This document shows, piece after piece, positions 34,266-43,829 of a stretch of 64,000 bases of DNA. Each line of letters starts with the position of its first letter. Positions within the stretch are counted from its first letter, which is position 1. The notes below the pieces were generated by a model. The model saw only the letters and a program-made list of their open reading frames with translations. It was not told the origin of the DNA and did not search any database. Made by a program: the position numbers and the translations under genes. The stretch is from contig OX327699.1 in NCBI GenBank assembly GCA_946807835.1, positions 3,093,001 through 3,157,000 of the forward strand, read 5' to 3'. The DNA comes from Ailanthus altissimus (Eukaryota; Streptophyta; Magnoliopsida; Sapindales; Simaroubaceae).

Positions 34266-36769
34266 GTACATTTCACAATTCACAAGCAAATATTATTTAT
34301 TATGCTACTAGTATTACATGATTAACCCACCAATTAAATACTAACAAGAATATTGACAACTATAATGCAACACAAGAATATTGACAACTTCAGAATATAA
34401 AAATAAATTAATATTTCTACTAAAATCAAAATATATTGAACATCAACACTTTAAACTAATTTTATAGTATATTTTAGAGTATTGAACAGCCTATTTTACC
34501 ATTTGCTATTAAAAGAAAAGTTTTTAAATCAAATAAATAATTACTTACTGACCTCTTTGCCATTGAAGAAACATAATTGCCTACAAATAAATCAAAATTG
34601 AAAAAATCAATGAAAAATCATAAACACAACTTCTTTTGGAGATAATGAAGCACTACGTGGAATACCTATCAAGATGTGAGAAGGAACCTGCGGAAAAAGG
34701 AAACAAGGAACTTTTCACAACATGTATTGTGTTATTTGAATTTTTTTGTTTCATTTTTTTAATTAAAAATAGAGCAATTATCAAACTAGCCATTTGTTTC
34801 ATTAGCCTTTAGTGAGCTTCCATAAAACAAGAAAAATCATAGTTTACCACTTGTGAATTATACATCAAATCAACCACACACTAATCATAAACCAGCAACA
34901 TGTTTACCATAACCCAATAACTCTTCCAATGTTTTCATCAAATATGTAGTGTGCAGGAGGTATAAATTAAAACAAAACGACATCTAAAACTAAAACTCCA
35001 CAAGTACCAATCTAAATGCCAAAGTTTTTTCTTAAAAAAAAAATCCTATACATGCAAGAATATCTCAAAGAATAGTGCAAATTATAAATCATACAAGAAC
35101 AAACAAAAACTTAGCAAAAGACAAACAAGGATGTGATACAGGAGAGGAAAATGGTAGAAATGCTTTCATCTCATAAATCTTACACATTATACAGAGCCAT
35201 ATGTTATGTGTTCTACGAGTTCTTGTCCCAAAATATCAATCAAATGGGGCACTTTTATTTCATTAAGGAATGAAGTGCCTTGTGTAACATTTTTCTGCAG
35301 AATTTGGGGATTGTTTTTGCCTCAACTTTGAAACAATTAGTTTGGTAACTATGATTTGTAGCAAGGTTAAACGAAAATTTAACTCGGCATTAGCAACAAA
35401 ATAAGGAGGAGTTCCTCCTCTTACTCTATTAAATGCTTCAAATAGAGCACAAAGTAAGATGTATTATAAATCAAATTCAATAAACTTTTAAGCGAATAAA
35501 TTTATCTACTAGCAAATTTTGGCTAGAATTTTAAGCTGTTTCAGGTTATTCCCCCAACATTTTATGAACTTGCAAAAACTACTTAAACTTATCAAATGCA
35601 TAAAAGAGAACAATTCGAGAAAGAATAATTTGCTTGATGCATTAAGATAAGATGTAAAGTAATTAACTTACCCCTAAACAAAAACTCTGTAACTGAGCAT
35701 CAAAACTAGACGAATGTTCACAGTGAAATTTTCAAGCCTATAAAAAATAAGAAAATCCATAAATTCAATTTATTAGCCCATCGAATTACTAGGATGGGAG
35801 GTAATAATGGTTCAGCGTGTGAGCATTTTATCATTCATATGTTTTCAATAGAATTTTGGTGAATACTATTGATGTCCTTATATCAACTTGTGTAAATTCG
35901 GCCAAGCAATTTAGTAAAATAAAAATAAAAAAACACTGTTGGATGCAAAAGAAAAAGAAAACTTGAAACAGTGAGAATTCAGAAGCACAATCAAATAAAA
36001 AAAAATAGAAATAAAGAACTTACATAAAGATGAGGAACGCATAATCTATTTTGCGTTTCTTTAGCATCTTGCAAAACATAAACACACACCAATAAGACAA
36101 AAGAGAATCAATAATAAATTAACTATTATGCAAACTCGAATGACAAAAATGAAATTGCAAAACAAAACAAAGCATAGTGCAAATGAAAAATATGAAGCGC
36201 CATGATTGTTTTCTTTATCACAGCCTTTTTTTGATGACTGCAAGCTCATGACCTAAGGTAAAACCTCATCTTACATTTTTTAAAGTAAAAGTTCTACAAT
36301 CAACGAATTCTTCGTGAAAGTCGCTTAGGGAGATTAGGGGTTAGGGTTTGTGAAGAAAACAGAGGTGTGTAAGCGACTAAAAGATTGAGATTTCTAGCTC
36401 ATCGGTTTATGTTTCTGTTTCACGGTTAATTTTTGGAATTGGCAAAAGGAAGAAGAAGACGAGCAACAAAATCAATGGGGTTTTCTAAGATCGGCAGTTT
36501 TTGCTAACTTTTTGCTAAGTCTTCATTGTGCAATGTAAAGTGAAACTCAGTCGAAGAAGAAACTTAAGGCAGATATTGAGTAAAGTTAATGCCACAAATG
36601 ACGTCGTTTAAGAAGTTCTTTTTTTTTCAGAACTTTTAACCTTAAAACTATATCATTTTTAGGCTTTTTTTTAAATTTATAACGCCCAAAACTACGTCGT
36701 TTTGGGCGATATATAAATTTTTAAAATTTTAAATTTATTTTAATAATTAATTTTTTAAATAAAAAATAA
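34266..36769. other. CACTA-like interior, right: exon-like islands and a 5'-UTR-like segment
   Basis: AT-rich without long frames. Minus-strand exon-like pieces: about 34,555-34,590 (GNYVSSMAK, then AG before GTCAGT), a 22-bp piece at 34,665-34,686 between CCGCAG and GTATTC, and about 35,672-35,740 (EHSSSFDAQLQSFCLG before GTAAGT). Around 36,290-36,500 the minus strand shows CAAACCCTAACCCCTAATC and a run of TTCTTCTTC, typical of a plant gene's 5' leader. This fits the start of the same captured minus-strand gene, though none of these pieces could be named. Confidence 0.35.
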
Positions 36770-36959
36770 CTTTTTGATACTATAGTATTACTAATTCACT
36801 GACACTTTATTTTTTGATACTATGACATTAATAATTTACTGACACTTTATAATTCTAATACTATAGTATCAGCAATTCATTAATATTTCAATTCATTGAT
36901 ATTATTTAAAAAAGTATCAGTAACATAATGTTAGTAAAAACTATTTTTGTAGTAATGTA
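36770..36959. repeat. Right subterminal repeats and terminus of the CACTA-like element
   Basis: Contains several TGATACTATAGTAT/CTGACACTTTAT words in inverted relation to the left end and finishes AAAACTATTTTTGTAGTAATGTA. Confidence 0.6.
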
Positions 36960-36962
36960 GTG

Positions 36963-37795
36963 TGGCTATTTCACATACATACATGTAGACGTTGCATGGA
37001 TGGTAAGGAAACGGTGTTGCATGTTTTATTTACTTGTACCGATTCCAATAAACCTTGGGAGCTGAGTTCATTCGCAGGGAAGTTGATGAGTTGCTCATTG
37101 AGTGGTACCGATTCCAATAAACGGTGCTTCTATGGAGGACATTGAGTACTTATGCTTCTTGTTGTGGAAATCCTAGCATGCCCGTAATATGAAAATGTTT
37201 TAGAATGTCAGCATCGATTCAAGAAAGCTTATTGACTCAGCAGGTCAATTGCTTTATGACTTTCAAGTTGCTGTTGAATCATGGAGGGAGTTTGCACGTG
37301 GGGTGGTCAGCAATATGGATCCATCACGTCCTTACCGTACCAATATTTCTGGGCAGCAGCAACCTTGGTTTCTTCTTGATGCAGATCGTCTCAAGGCAAA
37401 CTTTGGTGCTTCTCTTGACATAGACAGACGAAGGGTTGATTTGGGGATGGTGATTCGAGATGATTCCAGTGTGGTATGCTTTGCTTTTGCTAAAATTATT
37501 ATTGGAACATCCTCTCCCCTAACTGCAGAATGCTTTGTATTATTTTATGGAGTGTCTGAGGCATTAGCAAATAATTGGTTTTTGGACATTATTGAGATTG
37601 ACTACCTCAACATTGTTCATGATATCAATAAGCAGTCTCTTTCTCACTCAGGAGTGAAGGGTGATATTCTTGCTTCTATATTTCATCAATCAAATGATAT
37701 AAAGAATCTGAATTGTTCTTATGTTAGCCACAGTGGAAATACTATGGCCTATTTGTTTTTTTTGGCTAAATATAAAGTCTCTAATGATGTGTGAT
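36963..37795 (+). pseudogene. LINE ORF2 C-terminus: zinc-binding segment and RNase H
   Basis: Resumes the LINE with HTCRRCMDGKETVLHVLF and TC, the C-x2-C...H...C zinc-binding segment. A frame-shifted linker follows, then an open frame (37,249-37,794) with DLGMVIRDDSSVVCFAFA, AECFVLFYGVSEALANN, IEIDYLNIVHDINKQ, SYVSHSGNTMAYLFFLAKY and a stop after NDV. These are the RVT_3-type RNase H blocks of plant LINEs, with Asp, Glu and Asp positions visible. RNase H degrades the RNA template. It shares strand and order with the RT upstream of the CACTA-like insertion. Frameshifts near 37,150-37,250 disable it. Confidence 0.85.
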
Positions 37796-37865
37796 AGGGT
37801 ATGGTGCATTCCATGCCTCAATTCATTGTATTCCCGCTGATTATCACTATTAATGAAATATTACA
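37796..37865 (+). other. LINE 3' untranslated end
   Basis: Short AT-rich sequence from the stop to TTCTTTTAAAAAAATATATA, where the minisatellite begins. No clear poly(A) tail. Confidence 0.45.
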
Positions 37866-39785
37866 TTCTTCTTTTAAAAAAATATATAATTTTAATTTTA
37901 TAAAATATTATAATTTTAATTTTAATTTTAATTTTAATTACATTAAATATTATAATTTTGATTTTAATTTTAATTTTAATTACGTTAAATATTATAATTT
38001 TGATTTCAATTTTAATTTTAATTACGCTAAATGTTATACTTTCAAATTCAATTTTCATTTCAGTTATGTTAATTATTATAATTTTAAATTTAATTTTAAT
38101 ATCAATTATGTTAAATATTTTGATTTCGATTCTAATTACAATTTTAATTATGTTAAATATTATAATTCTGATTTTAATTCTAATTTTAGTTACATTAAAT
38201 ATTATAATTCTAAATTTAATTTCAATTTTAATTACGTTAAATACTATAAGTTTGATTCCAATTTTAATTTCAATTATATTAAATATTATAAATTCAATTC
38301 TAATTTTAATTTCATTTACGTTAAATATTATAATTCTAAATTCAATATTAATTTTAATTATGTTAAATATTATAATTCTAATTTTAATTTTAATTTCAAT
38401 TACGTTAAATGTTATATTTTCGATTCTAATTTTTAATTTTAGTTACGTTAAATGTTATAATTTCAATTCTAATTTTAATTTTAATTCATTAAATATTATA
38501 TTTTTAATTTCAATTTCGGTTACGTTAAATGTTACAATTCCAATTCTAATTTGAATTTCAATTACTATAAATATTATAATTTTAATTTTAATTTTAATTT
38601 TGTTTACGTTAAATGTTCCAATTTCAATTTTAATTATATTAAATATTATAATTTCAATTTCAATTTCAATTTCAACTATATTAAATATTATAATTTCAAT
38701 TTCAACTATATTAAATATTATAATTTCAATTTCAATTTCAATTTCAACTATATTAAATATTATAATTTCAAATTCAATTTCAATTTCAATTATTTTAAAT
38801 GTTATAATTCTAAATTTAATTTCAATTACATTAAATGTTATAATTTCAATTCCAATTCTAATTTCAATTACGTTAACATATTATAATTTCAATTCCAATT
38901 CTAATGCACGTTAAAATTTTAATTCTAATTCTAATTTCAGTTATGTTAAATATTATAATTTCGATTTCAATTATATTAAATGTTATGATTTCAATTTCAA
39001 TTTCAATTACATTAAATATTATAATTTCAAATTCAATTTTAATGTCACTTATGTTAAATATTATAATTCTGATTTAGTTCTAATTTTATTTTCAATTACG
39101 TTAAATATTATAACTTCGACTCCAATTCTAATTTTATTTACATTAAATGTTATAATTCTAAATCTAATTTCAATTTCAATTTTAATTATTCTAAATCTAA
39201 TTTCAATTTCAATTTTAATTATTCTAAATCTAATTTCAATTTCAATTATGTTAAATGTTACAAAAATCTAATTCTAATTATGTGAAAATGTTATAATTCT
39301 AATTTCAATTTCAGTTACGTTAAATGTTATAATTTCGATTCTAATTTTTAATTTTAGTTATGTTAAATATTATATTTCAAATCTAATTTCAATTTTAATT
39401 ACATTAAATATTATAATTTCAATTTCAATTTCAATTTCAATTACATTAAATTTTATAGTTACAATATCAATTACATTAAATATTATAATTTTGATTCTAA
39501 TTCTAATTTTAATTATATTAAACTTTATAATTGCAATTTTAATTACATTATATTTTATAATTCCAATTTCAATTCTAATTTTAATTACATTAAATATTAT
39601 AATTTCAATTTCAATTCTATTAAAGTTTATAATTCCAATTCCAACCTAATTCAATTTTATTATTCTAATTTTAATTACATTAAATATTATAATTTCAATT
39701 TCAATTCTATTAAATTTTATAATTCTAATTCCAATCTAATTCAATTTTATTAAAATTTATAATTTAATTGTAGTTACATTATTTG
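37860..39785. repeat. Right block of 42-bp AT-rich minisatellite, 1.9 kb
   Basis: Roughly 40 units of a 42-bp repeat: a TACGTTAAATATTATAATTT core plus several ATTTTA/ATTTCA hexamers, becoming hexamer-rich and irregular after about 38,640. Because the unit and the hexamers are multiples of three, long open frames run through (37,801-38,436; 37,958-38,554; 38,551-38,886), translating to NFNFNYVKYY-type or ILILITLNII-type repeats. They are by-products, not genes. Confidence 0.9.
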
Positions 39786-41640
39786 TTTTTTTAAATAATA
39801 ATTTTAAAAAATTCGGGTTTGAAAAATTCCTGATTCAGTTTAGGAATTTTTTGAACTTAACCCAACATAATCGAGACAAAAAAAATATATGCTAATCAAT
39901 CTTGAATTTATTTCCATTCCCAAATTGACCCGAAATTTTTAGGTCAATTCAGGAATGGAAATTTAACCCACTCAACTTTTTAATATTTCAAAAATTCAAT
40001 CTGATAATTGATAAATAACAAATCTTTTATACATTTGCTTTCTTGTTAAATAAAACTCGTTAAAGCATCGTAACTCAATAAAAATAAATCACATAAAAAT
40101 TAATCTAGAGTAAACAACAATTGCTCATGTCACATTACTAATACTCTTAGTGACCCAGTGAATAGCAAAATAGGATAATGTCACATGTACCCTTCTGATC
40201 CAACCAATAACAAAATTATAAATATTGTCACACTTAGAACATATACAGTTGGTCCAATTATATATTGTATCAAGCAATCGATATCATATAAGACCATGAA
40301 TAATGAGTAAAAAAAATTTCTTTTTTATTTCAATTTTAGAGATAATTATTTTTCAAATCTCGTTTCAACATTTATTTCATAATAAAGAGACTTGAAAATT
40401 TTTCATATAAAGCTAAGTTAAATTTCAAATAAATGTATCTTTTATCGTTGCAAAGAAAACTAATAATTTAAAATCTTGTTTTACAGGATATTTGAAAATA
40501 AAGTTCTAAAATCATAAACAACACTTTATTCAAAACGTAGAAAATACATGAATTATAAAACTTATAAAGATTTGTTCAAAATCATTGAAAAAAAATATTT
40601 TATTTTAAAAACAAACAACTTATGCTTCATAGATAATGAGAAATCATAGCATCTTTTAATCATTCTCAATAATTCGTATAATCAAATAGTAATATTTCAT
40701 CAAGTCATAATGAGTAAATTATGAATGAGGTTACTTATTTCAACTAAAACAATGACCAATAAATTATCTTTACGCTTCCAAAGACCCAAGCACCCTATTC
40801 ATCTTTATAACAATTCAGTAACCATAAATAATACTTCTAACATTCTAAACTAAATATATTGCTAATCTAACTATTTCACTGATTTTCTATTTCAAAATTG
40901 AATAAATGACGCTTCGTAATTTATATCTCATATTCTATATATACAATTAAAAAAAAAACATTTACACCAATATATTCTAGATACATAAAAGTTCAATATA
41001 TAATTTATTTAGAATGTTTGGATAACAAAAACTATTTAAAATAAATTTTTATTTTTGGTTGACAAATTCTGTTAAAAAAATTTCAGATTTAAAATAGTTA
41101 AAATTTAATTTATAACAAATTTTCTAGTGTTTGGCTCATAATTGAAAGTAGGAAAATTTTAATAAATAATTCTCATAATTTTTTATTATTTTTTTAATTA
41201 AATTTAAATTAATTATTTTTTATTAGCCAAAACTTTTATTTATGGACACTTTTACTCTAAAATTAAAAATTGAAACTATTCTCAACACTCTCCACCAAAA
41301 AATTTTGAAGTTTATCAAATTTAGTTAAATCAAAAATTTTGAAGTTGTCATTGAATAGATCAGGGCTTACACAATATATTTTTCACTTTAAAAAAAAAAG
41401 GGTGATTCTTGGTAAGTTTTAAAACTTTTTAAAAATTTTAAATATTTTTAAAAATTTGTTAGAATTTACATTTGAAACTAGAAATATGTAAAATTAATAA
41501 ATGATATGTGAAAAATGGGTTAGAATGGTGTAAGAAGCGTTGAAAATGGACAAAAAAAAAGACTTTTTGGTGTAATGGACCGAAGCTGACAGCGATCAGA
41601 ATGGCAGCTAGCCGTTGTTGCTTTAAAATCCAATCTCGGG
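39786..41640. other. AT-rich non-coding stretch
   Basis: No gene or named element. At 39,800-39,980 there are TTCGGGTTTGAAAAATTCC and ACCCGAAATTTTTAGGTC motifs reminiscent of the sequence at 757-900. The rest is poly-A/T-rich sequence without repeats I can define. Confidence 0.5.
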
Positions 41641-41765
41641 GCCATCTTGAGCCCGAGATGGCCCTGAAAGCGCATCTCGGGAGCCTACCGTGGGCTCGAG
41701 ATAGCCCCGAAGGTGCATCTCGAGAGCCTACCATGGGCTCGAGATGCGCTCTTAAGGCATATCAC
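41641..41765. repeat. GC-rich imperfect palindromic repeats
   Basis: Three related copies of GCATCTCGGGAGCCTACCG with GGGCTCGAGAT. Each copy is an imperfect inverted repeat, for example CATCTCGAG ... CTCGAGATG around AGCC/GGCT. This is the only GC-rich patch for several kb, and it lies just upstream of the Ulp1-like pseudogene, so it may be a Mutator-like element end or promoter region. That link is inference. Confidence 0.55.
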
Positions 41766-42219
41766 AGTGTAGTATCTCAAACTCAAAGTCAATTTAAATT
41801 GGTAGGAATGCATCCGATTTAGCCAATAGGAGTTTGTACTAATCACCGGATTACAAATATGAGATTATCCTCCCGCTTAGCAGCTAAATAGAAAATTGGG
41901 TACTCGATTGTAGGATACATATTTTTCATGGGTAAAAAAATTATCATACATATTTCTTGATAATTAGTACGGACGTTTGAAACTAAAGGATATAGACGAT
42001 GAAGATGCAATAAAGTAGAGTTTATTTTATTTTGTGCATCATGTTTTGATCCCATGCGACAAGCGTAGTGAATTCAAAATTTTGTACTATGTTTAGTGGA
42101 TGACCTTGATGAGTTTAATAAGTATCCATAATGCAATATTACATAGACTGTACTTCATAACTCACTTAAGAATGTCGCATTCTAAAACTTGAGCGTACTG
42201 ACGCTGCACTTCTGCAGAG
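41766..42219. other. Non-coding stretch upstream of the Ulp1-like pseudogene
   Basis: AT-rich and without an open gene. May hold the 5' part of the Mutator-like protease gene beyond recognition. Confidence 0.35.
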
Positions 42220-43714
42220 AATGGACAATGATAGAGATAAAATTTTTACAAGGGTTGATCAACTCTGGGCCGATCTTACACAGCAGATGCAGTAGATGAT
42301 GATGTACTTTAGGCAGTCATGTTCATTGCAACCCAACGAAAGCCATAATATGGTAAGAAAAATAAATTTAAAATCGCAATAATTTTTCTTTACCTTAATT
42401 GCAGTTTGATTTATTTTAATATATACATATATTTTAGTTTACAGAGAGCACACCGACAAGCTGTCAATATGATTTTCAGACCCTAGCTACTGGTCAAGAC
42501 ATACTGCCCCAGCCACTAATTGACAGTCCTGTAAATGTTGAGATTTTACATGCCCCGTATAAAGGAGTGAGTCAGTATGGAAGACAGTATAAACCTGCAT
42601 GGTATTTGCACACCCCATATACAAATTCATTTCCACAAAAGATACATGAAAAAAAGAAAATTAAAATTGAAGTACAACCTCAAGCAGACATGAATCCATT
42701 GCAGCAGATAGACTTGGCCATCTTAGTTGAGTTTCAGACTTGGATGGACAAGGATGAGGGTGTAGTCATCTTACCTAGCCTTGACGCTAACCCGGCATGG
42801 TTTCGAGAATTGCTACACAACTGACTGGATGACTTTGTAAGAAAATTTTATTTTATTTATTTAAATTTACATATTGACTTGACGGTAATAATATGTGTTG
42901 AAATATATTAAATAATTTATAATTTTAACTGTTTGTTAATGTAGCATATTAATGAGTATTTGAAGGTGATCCGGCTTAGGCAAAACTATTACACTAATGC
43001 ATTGTCACAATTGTCCACTTCTGTGGATTTGTACTTCTTTGTGAGTATTGAATTAAATTAATTACATTTTTTTATTTAATCTTTATTGATTATTCGATGG
43101 CCCTGCATTTTTAGAAGACTTTAAACTCCTTTATGAGAACACAAAAATGACATTTCTAGCATTACATGGAGTAATGAAGTGATGGCATATGCCCAAGGCG
43201 TGAAAGAAGATTTACTCGATGCACGGATGTGGATTGAGGATAACAAGGTAAAATATAATATTTTGTGCGAATGTTGTTAATTTTGTTTATAACTTGTAGT
43301 ACTATTTATGAGACTTATTTGAATTTTATATAGGTTTATATTCCTGTCAACTGTAATCAACAACATTGGGTTACGGCTGAGGTGGACATCTTGTATCAAA
43401 AAATAACGATCTACGATTCTAGCATCAAGGGATTTGTCGATGGCGTGATTGAGAAGCATGTCATGCCATTATCTATGTTGTTACCCCACTACCTAGATGC
43501 TTGTACATTGTATGAGCAACGACAAATTACACCTGACTTAACCCATTTTCATGTAGTTAAATTAAAGAAGGAAATGCCATAACAGATAGTGAATAGTATG
43601 GATTATGGGGTTTATGTTTGTATGTTTATAGAGTTTTTGATATTGTGTCGTCTCCTAGATTTTGATCCTGATCATGGATCATTTTTTAGGACCAAAATGG
43701 CGATTGATTTATGA
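42220..43714 (+). pseudogene. Ulp1-like (C48) cysteine protease pseudogene of a Mutator-like element
   Basis: Exon-like blocks with GT-AG gaps: RDKIFTRVDQLWADLTQQM, an open block (42,567-42,824) with VEFQTWMDKDEGVVILPSLD, then HINEYLKVIRLRQNYYTN, NEVMAYAQGVKEDLLDARMW and the catalytic core VYIPVNCNQQHWVTAEVDI (His in QHW) and ITIYDSS (Asp). The frame meets TAA at 43,580 and continues QIVNSMDYGVYVCMFIEFL. In C48 proteases this site reads DCGVYV with the nucleophile Cys, and here it is Tyr. Such proteases, related to SUMO proteases, are carried by some plant Mutator-like elements. With the nucleophile lost and a stop, it is inactive. Confidence 0.7.
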
Positions 43715-43824
43715 AAATGTGCAAAAAAATAGTAAAGAAAAATTAAATGTTTGTATGTTTATAAAGTTCTTTTTTTGATGTATTTTACACATTTAATAGT
43801 AAATGTATAATTAGTTAATGCATG
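43715..43824. other. 3' flank of the Ulp1-like pseudogene
   Basis: AT-rich, no gene. Ends at the gypsy target duplication CATTA. Confidence 0.5.
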
Positions 43825-43829
43825 CATTA

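Larger units (their letters stand above)
23469..36959. mobile_element. CACTA-like DNA transposon, 13.5 kb, inserted in the LINE
   Basis: The ends are inverted: GTACCGCTACAAAAATGG at the left and the reverse complement of ATTTTTGTAGTAATGTA at the right share CTACAAAAAT exactly and differ further out only by transitions. GTG flanks both sides (23,466-23,468; 36,960-36,962), and its removal rejoins the LINE frame. Both ends carry many short subterminal words such as ACTGATACCATAGTATCA, a CACTA hallmark, and CTACAAAAA is a common CACTA terminus, but the outermost bases do not read CACTA at the left. I find no transposase, so it is non-autonomous. The inside holds gene fragments, a tandem array and a solo LTR. 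Superfamily assignment is tentative. Confidence 0.6.
1336..37865 (+). mobile_element. LINE (non-LTR retrotransposon), heavily nested and decayed
   Basis: Pieces of one plus-strand L1-type LINE occur in correct order: DUF4283-like ORF1 start (1,471-2,045), ORF1 continuation with a CxxC knuckle (8,154-9,300), endonuclease (20,829-21,617), reverse transcriptase (21,640-22,775), the post-RT region (22,776-23,468), then zinc-binding segment plus RNase H (36,963-37,795). The gaps between them are each accounted for by other mobile elements. At the first junction, removing the copia restores a continuous ORF1 reading frame into the cysteine knuckle. Both flanks are the same minisatellite. Many stops and frameshifts and loss of the RT catalytic motif make it inactive. 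Treating all pieces as one copy is inference from order, strand and flanks. Confidence 0.7.

Noticed and set aside
37801..38886. Long asparagine/phenylalanine- or isoleucine/leucine-rich frames
   Set aside because: Direct translation of the 42-bp minisatellite in several frames at once; periodicity in multiples of three explains the lack of stops.
41459..41734. Minus-strand 91-codon frame
   Set aside because: Covers the GC-rich palindromic repeats and AT-rich flank; no homologous motif.
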